Part shown: one piece after another, positions 32,650 to 41,880 of the stretch | How positions within the stretch are numbered: position 1 is the stretch's first letter | How the letters are laid out: every line of letters starts with the position of its first letter | Assembly (NCBI GenBank): GCA_002862545.1 | Contig: PKDJ01000097.1 | Coordinates: 1-42,390 of the forward strand | Length of the DNA: 42,390 bases | Direction of reading: 5' to 3' | Origin: Pseudomonadota bacterium | GTDB lineage: Bacteria > Myxococcota_A > UBA796 > GCA-2862545 | Notes under the pieces: model-generated | The model's database searches: none | What the model was told of the DNA's origin: nothing | The model's input: only the letters and a program-made list of their open reading frames with translations | Made by a program: the position numbers and the translations under genes

Positions 32650-32872
32650 CGCGTCCCGTGGCCGGTACATGTCGTCGCGTTGAGCCGATCCGTACCATGG
32701 CGGAGGCCTTCGGGACAGGCGCGGCCGGCGGAGCGCGAAGGCCACCGTCCCCGGCTGTCGCGGTCACGGCCCACCCGCAGGCGATGCAGCGCGCTCCAGC
32801 GGCTCAGACACGTCGCTCATCCCTGCCACCAGCCTTCCTCTGCGAGACCAAGCTCCCCGTCGAGCTCGACGA

Positions 32873-34348
32873 TCAGAAGTCCGTCAGCGGTCGAACGCGC
32901 GGCACCATCGAGCCTCGGCCGCCGCCGGGGCCGCCGGGGCCGCCGCCGCCACCGCCGCTGCTGCAGGAGAGCTCGAGACGCCACTGCTCGGCGCCCGAAG
33001 CGTCGTAGGCGGCCGCCCAGCCTCCATCACCACAAGTCGCGAGCACGCCGCCGTCCGCGAGGTCCCAGCCTGCTCCTTGAATGTCGCAGTGCGTGCCGAG
33101 ATCGAAGCTCGAGGCCACCGACACCGTGCCCGCGGCAGGGTCGAGGTCGAGGTGGAGCACGCGGGAATCGTCGGCCCGATCACCGTTGTCGAAGAGCGAC
33201 AGCTTGCCGTCGGCGGTCCAGGTGGCGTGGTGCTGTCCGACGTAGCCCCCCCCGTCGGTCCAGGTGAAGTCACCCTCCAGATCGGCGTCGTCGCCGATGA
33301 GGATCCACTGGATCTCCCCAAAGTCGGCCGCCGTCGGGTCTGCTGCGATGGCCACGACGGCGTTCTGCCAGCGAAGGCTCATCAAGCCCAAGCCATCCTC
33401 GACGACGAGAGCGTTGCCGTGCGACCACTCTGCCGCGCCGCCTGGCCCTCCCCGGCCGCCGCCGGTGATCTCCACGTGGTCGGCCAGCTGCCACGACCCG
33501 ACCTGGGAGCCGCCCGAGTCGAACACGGTGAAGCCATCGACGGTCAGACCATCGACCACCTCGTCGGTGAGCACGTAGACGTAGCCGTCGCTGTAGTGCA
33601 CGTCGTGGTGCTGGTCGGCGATGGCGATGTCGAGCGGAGGCGTGCCGCCCGCGAAGGGCCACTCCACGAGCTGAATCCCGCGCGCAGCCGTGACCACGGA
33701 GGCGCGATCGGTGAGGGAGAAGCCGCTGACCCCGTCCGAGGGTCCGCCACCGATGCTCGTGGTCACCTCCTCGTACCAGACCACGCGTCCCGTGGAGTCG
33801 GCGACGACGATCCACCCCGCCTCGCAGGCGATGGGGAAGAGGACGTGCTCGAAGGACGAGACGGAGCCGGAGACCTCGAGCTCGAGGTCCGCCAGGCCCG
33901 AGGGCAGCGCACCCGTCGTGAGGTCGCCCCCTGCAGAGCCCGCAGCGCCACTGGCCTCCCAGGTGTAGTCGGTGCTGGCAGCGAGACCGTACAGCGTGAC
34001 GGCATGCTCCGGACCGGACGAGGCGAACGTCCGCACCGCCTCCGCTCCTTCGTAGACGGTCCACGACAGCTCGCCCTCCGCCGTCGCCACGCAGTCGAAG
34101 CGCAGTGCATTCGCGGTGCCCGAGCACGACGCACCCGTCACCTCACCCGTGACCTCGGTGCCCGTCGCGCCGCCCGTGGCGGTGCCCGTCGCCCCCCCGG
34201 TCTCGGTGCCCGTGCTGGTCGTGCCTCCACCCCCGCCCGTAGGCGTGGTGGTCGAGGCGCTGCTCGTGGGGACAGCCCCCGAGTCTTCGGTCTTGTCACC
34301 TCCACAGGCAACCAGCAGGACGGCGAGAGCAGCGGTCGAGAAGCGCAC
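32873..34348 (-). CDS. Arylsulfotransferase (ASST)-type lipoprotein
   Basis: GTG 34348 with GGAGGT just upstream gives 491 residues and a lipoprotein signal ending LLVAC, then a long Thr/Gly stalk. A fibronectin-like domain (GLAASTDYTWEASGAAG) precedes the propeller. QHHDVHYSDGYVY, WSHGNALVVEDGLGLMSLRW and GQHHATWTADGKLSLFDNG give the His-His-Arg-His active-site order. The end is a Gly/Pro-rich string and PLTDF. It is a distant paralogue of the gene at 17471, with its own ribosome site and a longer stalk. Possible roles are sulfate transfer between phenols or, if inactive, a surface propeller. Confidence 0.8.
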   Translation of the reverse strand: MRFSTAALAVLLVACGGDKTEDSGAVPTSSASTTTPTGGGGGTTSTGTETGGATGTATGGATGTEVTGEVTGASCSGTANALRFDCVATAEGELSWTVYEGAEAVRTFASSGPEHAVTLYGLAASTDYTWEASGAAGSAGGDLTTGALPSGLADLELEVSGSVSSFEHVLFPIACEAGWIVVADSTGRVVWYEEVTTSIGGGPSDGVSGFSLTDRASVVTAARGIQLVEWPFAGGTPPLDIAIADQHHDVHYSDGYVYVLTDEVVDGLTVDGFTVFDSGGSQVGSWQLADHVEITGGGRGGPGGAAEWSHGNALVVEDGLGLMSLRWQNAVVAIAADPTAADFGEIQWILIGDDADLEGDFTWTDGGGYVGQHHATWTADGKLSLFDNGDRADDSRVLHLDLDPAAGTVSVASSFDLGTHCDIQGAGWDLADGGVLATCGDGGWAAAYDASGAEQWRLELSCSSGGGGGGPGGPGGGRGSMVPRVRPLTDF

Positions 34349-34415
34349 GAGACCTCCAAGTGGGCGCAGTCTAGGCGACGACCCGTCCAGTTCTCGTGAG
34401 ATTCCGCACCCCCGG

Positions 34416-35168
34416 TCAGGCGAGACCAGCCGCCTCCGTGGCCCCAGCATCTGCTGGAAAGGCTCGCCGGTAGCACGCGCAGATCCACCCCATGCTCACC
34501 ACGGTGGCGAGCCCACTCCCCAGCACGGGGATGGCGCTCCCCAGCATGCTGATGAGGAAGGCCCCCAGGATGATGCCGGCGTGGTAGCCCGGATTCGCGC
34601 GCGCATGCCCCACGGCCCTGCTCAGTGCAGCTGTCGGGCCGAGACCATCGAGGGCCGCAGCCGGCAGGGCGAACAGCGTCAAGAGCGAGAACAGCAGACC
34701 GGGAATCACCAACAAGAGGAAGCCAAGGAGGGCCCCGCAGACCAGGGTGGCGTTGGTGAGCACCACGGGCCGGAGATGCAGCCGCAGGCTGGACAGCGGC
34801 GCACCGGCACTCAGCGCCCCACCGGCGAGAGCGCCATCGAAGGCACGGTACAGGCTTCCCTGCATCGCAGGCGTGAGCCCGAGCAGCAGGCCGCCGAAGC
34901 ACACCAGGTAGGCCAGCATCGAGGGCAGGATCACCGCGAGCAGTGCCCACGAGGGCGGCTCGGCCTCGCCATAGACCATGACCAGGATGCCGAAGCCTGG
35001 ACCGGCCACGAAGAAGGGCACGATCAACACGGCCAAGACCCCCGCAATCACGAGCCCGAACCAGGCGACGGCGGCCAAGCAGAGCCCGACGACGTTCTGG
35101 GTGAGGACCGCGACGAAGCGGGGCACCACCTCGTCGAGGGCGGTCTGGAAGGAGAGTGGCTGGTCCAT
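34416..35168 (-). CDS. Multi-pass membrane protein
   Basis: The 250-residue product has about six hydrophobic helices in two groups (VVGLCLAAVAWFGLVIAGVL, AVILPSMLAYLVCFGGLLLG, and ATLVCGALLGFLLLVIPGLL with ALPAAALDGLGPTAALSRA). The last block, with a conserved-looking ALDGLGPTAALSRAVGHAR, is the pattern of the DUF975/glycerophosphodiester-phosphodiesterase membrane-domain group. The role is unknown. ATG 35168 follows the upstream MopE-like stop by two bases, so the two genes are coupled and the membrane protein may help to place or export that lipoprotein. Confidence 0.7.
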   Translation of the reverse strand: MDQPLSFQTALDEVVPRFVAVLTQNVVGLCLAAVAWFGLVIAGVLAVLIVPFFVAGPGFGILVMVYGEAEPPSWALLAVILPSMLAYLVCFGGLLLGLTPAMQGSLYRAFDGALAGGALSAGAPLSSLRLHLRPVVLTNATLVCGALLGFLLLVIPGLLFSLLTLFALPAAALDGLGPTAALSRAVGHARANPGYHAGIILGAFLISMLGSAIPVLGSGLATVVSMGWICACYRRAFPADAGATEAAGLA

Positions 35169-35170
35169 GG

Positions 35171-36913
35171 TCAGTCCACCACAGCGCCGACGATCCAGCA
35201 GTAGTTGGTTGAGCCGTCACCACAGTTATCGGCGACGTAGGCCGACCGACAGCCGGTCGTGAAGTAGGTGTCGCACTCCTTGGTGTCGTCGGGGAGATCT
35301 GTGCCGCCCGACCGGCAGTAGGCCGCCGAGCCGTGCTCGGAGAGCCAGGCCGTGCCGGTGATGCTCTCAGGGTCGAGCGAGGGATCGATGGAGCACCGGT
35401 AGGTCAAGGGGTCGCCGCCGAAGATCTCGGCACAGGCCTCGATGCAGGAGTAGGTCTCCGGGCTGCTCGTCCACACGGGGCCATCGTGCACCAAGTACTC
35501 GCCGACGTAGGCGATGCAGAGCACATCCGAGCCGTCGCAGTCCTGGTCGATGCCGTCCTCGCAGACCTCGGGAGCACCTGGGAAGGTCGTGGGCTCGGCG
35601 TCATCGCAGTCGAGGCCGACCCAGTCAGGTCGAAGGCCCGGACCGGGCGGATCGCAGGTCGGCGTCGGGTCGAACGGGTCGCCGGCGCCGAAGCCGTCAC
35701 GGTCGCCGTCCGGGTACCACAGGCTCGGTGGACCGACGGTCGGGTCCGCGTCGTCGCAGTCGTCGTTGGTCGCCGCCGTGCCGTCGGGGCGGCTGCAGGC
35801 GTACTCGAAGTCGTCGTCGGCCCCGAAGCCGTCACCGTCGCGGTCGGCGTACCACTCCAGGTAGCTGGCCGGGCTGATGTCCGGGTCGGCGTCGTCGATC
35901 AGGCCGTCGCAGTCATCGTCCAGCGGGCCGTCCGGGTTGCAGATCTCCGGCATCGACGGGTTGACGTCGGCGCGGCTGTCGTCGCAGTCCTGGTTGGCCA
36001 GACCGTGGTCGGCGGGGGCCTGGCACGCGAGCACCACGTCGTCTCGGATGCCGAAGCCATCGCCATCGCGATCCGGTGCCCAGGCGATGAGCGTCAGCGG
36101 GTCGATGTCGGGGTCGTTCTCGTCGAAGAGCCCGTCACAGTCGTCGTCGAGCACCTCCGCCCCGTTGCAGATCTCGGGACGGCTCGGGTTGACCTCGAAG
36201 CGCGTGTCGTCGCAGTCATCGCCTCCGTAGTCAGCGTTGTAGAAGCCGTCGCCGTCCGCATCGCAGACCTCGGCGCACTCCTCGTCCTCGCAGTCGATGC
36301 GGCCGTCGGCGTCGTTGTCGCGGCCGTCCGTGCAGACCTCGGGGCAGGCCCCGTCACAGTCCGTGTCGTCGCAGTCGACCCGACCGTCAGCGTCGTTGTC
36401 GCGACCGTCCGTGCAGTTCTCGACGCAGGACGGGTCGTTGCAGTCGTCGTCGGCGCAGTCGATCAGCCCGTCGGCGTCGTTGTCACGATCATCGGTGCAG
36501 ATCTCGTCACAGGACGGGTCGACACACTCCTCGTCGAGGCAGTCGACCTTGCCGTCGCCGTCGTTGTCGAAGCCGTCGCCACAGACCTCGGGGCAGCTAC
36601 CGAAGCAGTCTCGGTCGTCGCAGTCGATGGCGCCGTCGCCGTCGTTGTCGCGGCCATCACCGCAGTTCTCGGGGCACAGGCCATCGCAGTCGTCGTCGAG
36701 GCAGTCGATCAGGCCGTCGAGGTCGTCGTCCGTGCCGTTGGTGCAGACCTCACCACAGAGCGCAGCGCAGTCCGGATCCGCGCAGTCAGCGAGGTCGTCG
36801 AGGTCGTCGTCCTCGAGGTTGTCGCAGATCTCGTCAGGAACCTCGTCCTTGGCCTCGCCACCCGACTCACAGCCCGCCAAGATGCCAAAGACCACCAGAA
36901 GCGCCATGCGCAC
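35171..36913 (-). CDS. MopE-like cysteine/aspartate-rich repeat lipoprotein, copy A
   Basis: GTG 36913 is chosen because GGAGG stands five bases before it. The 580-residue product has lipobox ILAGC. It then carries seven units of about 27 residues with pattern E(V/I)CxDGxDNDADGxIDCxDxDC. Four longer units with DRDGDGFG and DCDD cores follow, the putative metal-binding motif of MopE-type proteins. Each unit offers acidic loops for Ca2+ or Cu+ and paired cysteines. The tip (about 470-580) is a separate cysteine-rich domain with [13 protein letters not shown] and [11 protein letters not shown], shared with the partial gene at 41881. It is likely a rigid outer-surface stalk with a binding tip. 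It precedes a membrane protein gene by two bases. Confidence 0.85.
   Translation of the reverse strand: MRMALLVVFGILAGCESGGEAKDEVPDEICDNLEDDDLDDLADCADPDCAALCGEVCTNGTDDDLDGLIDCLDDDCDGLCPENCGDGRDNDGDGAIDCDDRDCFGSCPEVCGDGFDNDGDGKVDCLDEECVDPSCDEICTDDRDNDADGLIDCADDDCNDPSCVENCTDGRDNDADGRVDCDDTDCDGACPEVCTDGRDNDADGRIDCEDEECAEVCDADGDGFYNADYGGDDCDDTRFEVNPSRPEICNGAEVLDDDCDGLFDENDPDIDPLTLIAWAPDRDGDGFGIRDDVVLACQAPADHGLANQDCDDSRADVNPSMPEICNPDGPLDDDCDGLIDDADPDISPASYLEWYADRDGDGFGADDDFEYACSRPDGTAATNDDCDDADPTVGPPSLWYPDGDRDGFGAGDPFDPTPTCDPPGPGLRPDWVGLDCDDAEPTTFPGAPEVCEDGIDQDCDGSDVLCIAYVGEYLVHDGPVWTSSPETYSCIEACAEIFGGDPLTYRCSIDPSLDPESITGTAWLSEHGSAAYCRSGGTDLPDDTKECDTYFTTGCRSAYVADNCGDGSTNYCWIVGAVVD
35519..36835 (-). 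repeat. Duplicated stalk-coding segment, copy A
   Basis: This 1.3 kb stretch encodes the Cys/Asp repeat stalk. It is nearly the same, at protein and largely at DNA level, as 37815-39129, and the order of all eleven units is kept. The sequences on each side differ, so the duplication is confined to the stalk. Confidence 0.8.
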
Positions 36914-36979
36914 GCCCACCTCCCGACACCGAGATTAGCCGCTTGGCGGCGTGTGACGCATCACCTCGCGGGAAAACAG

Positions 36980-37507
36980 CTAGAAGCGCGCGCGAGCCAC
37001 AGCGCCACGAAAGTCGGGCCCAATGACTGGCGTGACGACCACGCCTGCGGCTTTCTGCTGCTTCTCCCACTGGTGACCAGCCGAGACCCCGGCGGTGATC
37101 GGGACCGCGACCACCGTGGCCGTCGTGAAGCCCAGCGCCGACGTCGGCGCCTCCTGGACGACGAGCACGGTGAGTCCCGTGCCCACTGCGGCTGTCACCC
37201 CCATCGTGAGCAGGATGGGCCCCGTCTTGAGCCCCGTCTTGCGGGCGCCGAAGTGCGCTCCAAGGGGAAGGCCGACGCCGCCCCCGATCAAGCCTCCGTA
37301 GATCGCTCCGTATGCCGCAGCGAGCGAGGTCCCGCCGACCGCGGCGTAGACCGCCGCCCCGACGGCCGCCCCACCCGCGCCCACGACAGCCGCGCCTCCG
37401 GCGGTGCTCGCGCTGACGACGAGCCCGGTCTTGGCCCCCTCAGAGGCCACCACGGGGGACGTCAGAGCCAGAGAGCCTGTAAGAAAGAGAGCAGTCAACC
37501 ACCGCAT
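36980..37507 (-). CDS. Exported glycine/alanine-rich protein
   Basis: ATG 37507 starts a 175-residue protein with signal MRWLTALFLTGSLALTSPVVA. The body is almost entirely Gly/Ala/Val with small-residue helices (GAGGAAVGAAVYAAVGG, AAYGAIYGGLIGGGVGLPLG) and a basic break GARKTGLKTGPI. This suggests several membrane helices packed by GxxxG contacts, or a glycine-zipper protein. The end ARARF is like an outer-membrane C-terminus. There is no clear ribosome site. It begins 11 bases after the copy B stop, so both are probably transcribed together. Confidence 0.6.
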   Translation of the reverse strand: MRWLTALFLTGSLALTSPVVASEGAKTGLVVSASTAGGAAVVGAGGAAVGAAVYAAVGGTSLAAAYGAIYGGLIGGGVGLPLGAHFGARKTGLKTGPILLTMGVTAAVGTGLTVLVVQEAPTSALGFTTATVVAVPITAGVSAGHQWEKQQKAAGVVVTPVIGPDFRGAVARARF

Positions 37508-37518
37508 CGAGCACACCG

Positions 37519-39210
37519 CTAGAGGAAGCAGCTGCAGTTGGCGTGGCACGCACTGTGGGTCCAGCTCGGCGGCGGAGCGACGCCGTTGGCACCCCAGTTC
37601 GTGTTGTTGTCGACCGACGAGCACTCGGTCTCGACCCAGTTGCCACCATCGGCCTTCGAGGGCCAGAAGTGGAACCCGATGTCGTTGCCCAGGTGCGTCG
37701 AGGTGACGACGTCGAAGCCGCCATGATCACCGCACACCGTCTCGCAGGAGTCCCCGACCTCGCCGGTGTACCAGCAGCCGCCGTAGACCGGTGACACCCA
37801 GCCACCACAGCAGGCCTCGTCCTCGCCGTCGCAGCTCTGGTCGATGCCGTCCTCGCAGACCTCCTCCGCACCCGGGTACGCCAGCGGGTCGGCGTCGTCA
37901 CAGTCGAGCCCCACCCAGTCGGGGCGAAGTCCAGGTGCCGGAGGGTCGCAGGAAGGAACCGGGTCGAACGGCTCGGACGCCCCGAAGCCGTCACCGTCGC
38001 TGTCCGGGTACCATAGGCTCGGCGGGCCGACGGAGGGGTCGGCATCGTCGCAGTCGTCGTTGGTCGCTGCCGTGCCGTCCGGGCGGCTGCAGGCGTACTC
38101 GAAGTCGTCGTCGGCACCGAAGCCATCGCCGTCGCGGTCTGCGAACCACTCGATGTAGCTGTCCGGGCTGATGTCCGGGTCGGCGTCGTCGACGAGGCCG
38201 TCGCAGTCGTCGTCCAGCGGCCCCTCGGGATTGCAGATCTCGGGCATGTCGGGGTTGACGTAGTCCCGCGTGTCGTCGCAGTCGGTGTTGGCGAAGCCGA
38301 AGCCCTCGGGAGCCTGGCAGGCCAGGGTCACGTCCTCGTCCGTTCCGAAGCCATCGCCGTCGGCATCCCGCCCCCAGGCGATGAGCGTCAGCGGGTCGAT
38401 GTCGGGGTCGTTCTCGTCGAACAGGCCGTCACAGTCGTCATCGAGCACCTCGAGGCCGTTGCAGATCTCAGGGCGGCTCGGGTTGACCTCGAAGCGCGTG
38501 TCGTCGCAGTCGTCGCCGCCGTAGTCCGCGTTGAAGAAGCCGTCGCCATCGGCATCGCAGACCTCGGCGCACTCGTCGTCTTCGCAGTCGATGCGACCGT
38601 CGGCGTCGTTGTCGCGGCCGTCGTCGCAGACCTCGGGACAGGCCCCGTCGCAGTCCGTGTCGTCGCAGTCGACCCGGCCATCGGCGTCGTTGTCGCGGCC
38701 GTCCGTGCAGTTCTCCACACAGACCGGGTCGTTGCAGTCGTCGTCGTCGCAGTCGATCAGGCCATCGGCGTCGTTGTCGCGACCGTCGGTGCAGACCTCG
38801 GCGCAGGACGGGTCGACACACTCCTCGTCGAGGCAGTCGACCTTGCCGTCGCCGTCGTTGTCGAAGCCGTCGCCGCAGATCTCCGGGCAGCTGCCGAAGC
38901 AGTCGCGGTCGTCGCAGTCGACGGCTCCGTCGCCGTCGTTGTCGCGGCCGTCGCCACAGTTCTCGGGGCACAGGCCGTCGCAGTCGTCGTCGAGGCAGTC
39001 GATCAGACCGTCGAGGTCATCGTCGGAGCCGTTGGTGCAGACCTCGCCACACAGCGCCGCACAGTCGGGGTCGGCACAGTCGGCGAGATCGTCGAGGTCG
39101 TCGTCCTCGAGGTTGTCGCAGATCTCGTCCGGCGGCTTGGCGTCGTCCTGCAGACCCGACTCACAGCCCGTCGCCGCCATGACCAACAAGATGCCCAAGA
39201 ACCGTCGCAC
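37519..39210 (-). CDS. MopE-like cysteine/aspartate-rich repeat lipoprotein, copy B
   Basis: GTG 39210 with GGAGGGGCCA upstream gives 563 residues. The signal ends AATGC. The stalk repeats copy A nearly residue for residue: seven Cys/Asp units and four DCDD units. The tip differs completely: after EDEACCGG it reads [20 protein letters not shown], then [20 protein letters not shown] and a CHANCSC end. So a common stalk carries an alternative binding head. The neighbour downstream is the glycine-rich exported protein, where copy A has a multi-pass membrane protein. Metal binding by the acidic loops is inferred from the MopE family. Confidence 0.85.
   Translation of the reverse strand: MRRFLGILLVMAATGCESGLQDDAKPPDEICDNLEDDDLDDLADCADPDCAALCGEVCTNGSDDDLDGLIDCLDDDCDGLCPENCGDGRDNDGDGAVDCDDRDCFGSCPEICGDGFDNDGDGKVDCLDEECVDPSCAEVCTDGRDNDADGLIDCDDDDCNDPVCVENCTDGRDNDADGRVDCDDTDCDGACPEVCDDGRDNDADGRIDCEDDECAEVCDADGDGFFNADYGGDDCDDTRFEVNPSRPEICNGLEVLDDDCDGLFDENDPDIDPLTLIAWGRDADGDGFGTDEDVTLACQAPEGFGFANTDCDDTRDYVNPDMPEICNPEGPLDDDCDGLVDDADPDISPDSYIEWFADRDGDGFGADDDFEYACSRPDGTAATNDDCDDADPSVGPPSLWYPDSDGDGFGASEPFDPVPSCDPPAPGLRPDWVGLDCDDADPLAYPGAEEVCEDGIDQSCDGEDEACCGGWVSPVYGGCWYTGEVGDSCETVCGDHGGFDVVTSTHLGNDIGFHFWPSKADGGNWVETECSSVDNNTNWGANGVAPPPSWTHSACHANCSCFL
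37815..39129 (-). repeat. Duplicated stalk-coding segment, copy B
   Basis: This is the partner of 35519-36835, with the same unit order and mostly conservative single-residue changes. Close similarity implies a fairly recent tandem duplication or continuing gene conversion between the copies. Confidence 0.8.
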
Positions 39211-39276
39211 TGGCCCCTCCACCCGAGGGGCCCAGTGTACCCGCTGCGACGCTCTTCGGGACGCACCTTCCCTGAT

Positions 39277-40596
39277 TCAGAGGAGGTCCTGCACCATCGC
39301 GAAGTAGTCGTAGAGCACCTGTCGGCTCGTGCTCGTGGTCGAGACGAGCTCCCAGCCCGTGCTGAGGTAGGCCGGCTCCTGCGACCACTCGGGCTCGTCC
39401 TGAAGCCAGAGGTAGTCTGGAAAGCGGAAGTTGGCCCAGATGATCGCGCTGACCTCATCCTCGCTGTAGTCCGGCTTTCCGTCGTGATTCTCGTCGGCGT
39501 TGGTGTAGTAGGACCACACCTCGTCGAGGGACGCAAAGCCTCCCTCCTGCAGCGGCACCTGCCACTGACCACCCAGGATCTGGCCCTCCGCGTCGAGGTC
39601 GAGCGTGTAGTGGAGGACCAGCGTGGTGCTGTGCTGTCCTGCCGTGCCGAGCACGGTGTCGTGGGTGGGCTCGATCTCGATGGTGTAGTCGAGCTCCGTC
39701 CGCATCAGGACCTCGGTGACCGTCCCCATCGACGCGAAGCGCGCCGGCTCTCGGGACTCGACGAGGGTGGACCGGTAGGCCCAGGCGGGCTGGTTCCACT
39801 TCTCGTAGGTGGGGTCGACGTCGAAGAGGACGTGCTCACCCGCCAGGCCGAGCTGGTTGGCCATCACGATGTGGAAGGTGCCCGGGTTGGTGTCGTGGCA
39901 GGCCGGATCGATGGGGTTCGCGGAGCCGCAGACCGTGCCCACGACCCGCGCCGGACGCGCCCAGTCGTGACCGACGAAGGACGAGATGACCACCGAGCCA
40001 CGGTAGTAGGTGAGCAGCGCCTTGATGTCGGACGACCCGAAGGTGAACTCGATGCCGTCGGGATTGCGTACCGTCACCGGCTCGGGCTCGTCGTACGACG
40101 CCGCCGCGGGTGCCCAGCCATGGCAGTACCCCGTCCAGCCGGACTCCGTCGGGCTCGTCTCGCCGAGCACGCCCTGGGTGAGACTCCAGCCATAGTTGCC
40201 GGTGTATAGATCGTACTTCTCGGCAGGAGACAGTGCGTGGATCGCGTCGGCGCTGGCCTGGAGTGCCTCGCTGCGGCTCATGAAGTCGCGCACGAAGGCC
40301 TCGCCCGTGCGCCACCGGTAGGCGATGCCGCCCTTGTACTCGGGCCAGTAGGAGCCCGACCAGGGCTCGACGGCCACGGAGCCCTGGAGCGGCAGCTGCT
40401 CGAGGCGCCGGACCGCGTCGGAAAGCAGCAGGCTGGGGTCGTTGTACCCGTCGAAGGCGTTGGGAACGGCGCCTGTGGCAAGACCCAGGCTGTCGTCGCG
40501 ATGCTCGGACAGCCCAGCCAGCCCAGAGACATCGTGCTGCTCGGCACAGGCCCGGAGCAACGCGCCAGAGGAGAGGAGACACAGAAGACGAGACAT
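39277..40596 (-). CDS. Transglutaminase-elicitor-like exported protein
   Basis: ATG 40596 with GAGGTG upstream gives 439 residues and a leader MSRLLCLLSSGALLRAC, probably a lipoprotein signal. The core matches the transglutaminase elicitor family first known from Phytophthora surface proteins: GYCHGWAPAA with catalytic Cys158, DTNPGTFHIVMANQLG with His242, and DVDPTYEKWNQP supplying Asp259. The catalytic triad looks whole. Such enzymes cross-link glutamine and lysine side chains or deamidate glutamine outside the cell. A nested dyad lies 36-101 bases upstream. It stands between two MopE-like genes, so those stalk proteins could be its substrates; that is only an inference from position. Confidence 0.75.
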   Translation of the reverse strand: MSRLLCLLSSGALLRACAEQHDVSGLAGLSEHRDDSLGLATGAVPNAFDGYNDPSLLLSDAVRRLEQLPLQGSVAVEPWSGSYWPEYKGGIAYRWRTGEAFVRDFMSRSEALQASADAIHALSPAEKYDLYTGNYGWSLTQGVLGETSPTESGWTGYCHGWAPAAASYDEPEPVTVRNPDGIEFTFGSSDIKALLTYYRGSVVISSFVGHDWARPARVVGTVCGSANPIDPACHDTNPGTFHIVMANQLGLAGEHVLFDVDPTYEKWNQPAWAYRSTLVESREPARFASMGTVTEVLMRTELDYTIEIEPTHDTVLGTAGQHSTTLVLHYTLDLDAEGQILGGQWQVPLQEGGFASLDEVWSYYTNADENHDGKPDYSEDEVSAIIWANFRFPDYLWLQDEPEWSQEPAYLSTGWELVSTTSTSRQVLYDYFAMVQDLL

Positions 40597-40631
40597 GAAC
40601 ACACCTCGGGAGGGGTCAGAGGCGACCCTGT

Positions 40632-40697
40632 TGCCGGCGCGGCCTGATCTACTCATCAGTAGATTTGCAAGCGCATGAAGACAAATCAGCGCCGGCA
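40632..40697 (-). promoter_or_regulatory. Nested dyad element with alternative stems
   Basis: An outer nine-base pair of arms, TGCCGGCGC (40632-40640) and GCGCCGGCA (40689-40697), encloses a perfect hairpin ATCTACT-CATC-AGTAGAT (40647-40664). It also encloses a second stem GATTTG (40662-40667) / CAAATC (40682-40687), which shares three bases with the first and so competes with it. The element is AT-rich inside and lies upstream of the transglutaminase-like gene. It may be an operator, or a structured leader if it is transcribed. Confidence 0.4.
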
Positions 40698-40833
40698 TGC
40701 ATCCGAGAGTGCCAGGGAACGAGGCGACCGGATCCGCCGGACCCGAACATCAACGTGTGTCGCGGTGCCCCGGACGACCGCCCTCTACGAGAGACATCCA
40801 CGGCGCCAGAGGAAAGCCCTGGCCGCGGTCTCC

Positions 40834-41814
40834 TCAGTCCGAGAGGTTGAGGTAGGCGGTGCCGATCATCGCGACGGCAAAGAGCACTCCGATGTAGATG
40901 AAGCCGTTCATCGTGCCGACCTGGTCGCGCATGAGCATCATCGGAGCCACGCCTGCGACGACGCCAGCCGCCATGATCAGCGGCGGTGGGATCTGCACGC
41001 GAAGGAGCGAATCGGTGAGTGCATCGAGATCCTGGAGACCCTCACGCAGCGCCTTCTCCACGTCGTCCAGCGCACGCGTGGGCGTGGCCACACCGAGCTG
41101 CCTCGCCGCAGCGTCGAGCACCTTCCGCTCAGCCCGACCGAGCGTGCCTCGACTGCCGACGATCAGCGCACAGTCCCGCAGCATTCGCTCGATCAGCTCG
41201 GTCTCGGGAGGAGTGCTCGGAATGAACCACAGCGGGTCTTCACGTCGCTCCAGAGCCTCGTCGCAAAGGCGGCTCGCCCTTCGGGGGTCGAAGCCCAGGA
41301 CCCGAACCACCTTGCGCAGCTGCACCCGCTCCTCATTCTCGATCACGCCATCAGCGGCCACGACGGCCGCCAGCAGCCGGAGGTGGAGCTCGGCATGCTC
41401 TGGGGATCCTGCCGAGTCGGCCGGCGCCTCGGTGCTCTGTGAGCCGCCGCTCATCGCCGCGATGCGCTCGAAGTCCGCCTCGTTGCCCATGAGGACCGAG
41501 GCATGATGGAGCACCTCTAGCTCGGACTCGGCTGTGTTCTGATCAACGAAGGCGATCAAGAAGCCATCACGCAAGCACCGCTTCGCCAGCTCCGGAGTCA
41601 CGGACACGTCCGTGAGGAACCACAGCGGACGCTCTTGGTTCGCGACCGCCTCCATGCACAGCTCCTCCGCCTTCATCGGACTGTGGCCTTCGAGTCGGAG
41701 CAGCTGCGCGAGCTTGCGCACCTCTCGCTCGTCGATCACGCCGTCCGCCGCGGCCACCGCCGCGAGCAGCTTGAAGTACACATCGAAGTCTGTTGCTCGC
41801 ACGATGACTCTCAC
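40834..41814 (-). CDS. Double TerB-like membrane protein
   Basis: Two copies of a helical domain open with LLAAVAAADGVIDEREVRKL (about residues 15-35) and LLAAVVAADGVIENEERVQL (about 150-170). This is the acidic-loop pattern of TerB/DjlA-type domains, which bind metal or join stress-response membrane complexes. Each is followed by a Pro-Leu-Trp-Phe turn (RPLWFLT and DPLWFIP). The C-terminus has two hydrophobic helices (LIMAAGVVAGVAPMML and GFIYIGVLFAVAMIGTA). The start is uncertain between GTG 41814 and GTG 41802; the GTG at 41865 has no ribosome site. A cytoplasmic double TerB unit anchored to the inner membrane is the best reading. No ter-type partners are next to it. Confidence 0.7.
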   Translation of the reverse strand: MRVIVRATDFDVYFKLLAAVAAADGVIDEREVRKLAQLLRLEGHSPMKAEELCMEAVANQERPLWFLTDVSVTPELAKRCLRDGFLIAFVDQNTAESELEVLHHASVLMGNEADFERIAAMSGGSQSTEAPADSAGSPEHAELHLRLLAAVVAADGVIENEERVQLRKVVRVLGFDPRRASRLCDEALERREDPLWFIPSTPPETELIERMLRDCALIVGSRGTLGRAERKVLDAAARQLGVATPTRALDDVEKALREGLQDLDALTDSLLRVQIPPPLIMAAGVVAGVAPMMLMRDQVGTMNGFIYIGVLFAVAMIGTAYLNLSD

Positions 41815-41880
41815 CGCTCTGGGGGGAGGGGGGCGCCGCACCACGGGGTCGAGCCCCGCGCTCACTCGTCGTCGCTCGGC

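Noticed and set aside
32658..33008. Plus-strand frame of 116 codons
   Set aside because: It begins in an intergenic gap and runs into the antisense of the arylsulfotransferase-type gene. It is Pro/Arg-rich with no ribosome site, so it is probably noise.
35333..37522. Plus-strand open frame of 729 codons
   Set aside because: It is antisense to the MopE-like gene and is rich in Val because GTC is the complement of the Asp codon GAC. Asp-rich repeats keep the other strand open by chance.
40647..40667. Hammerhead ribozyme core on the minus strand
   Set aside because: The minus strand contains CUGAUGAG, as in hammerhead ribozymes, but the GAAA segment and the required stem order are missing. The match arises from the simple hairpin loop.
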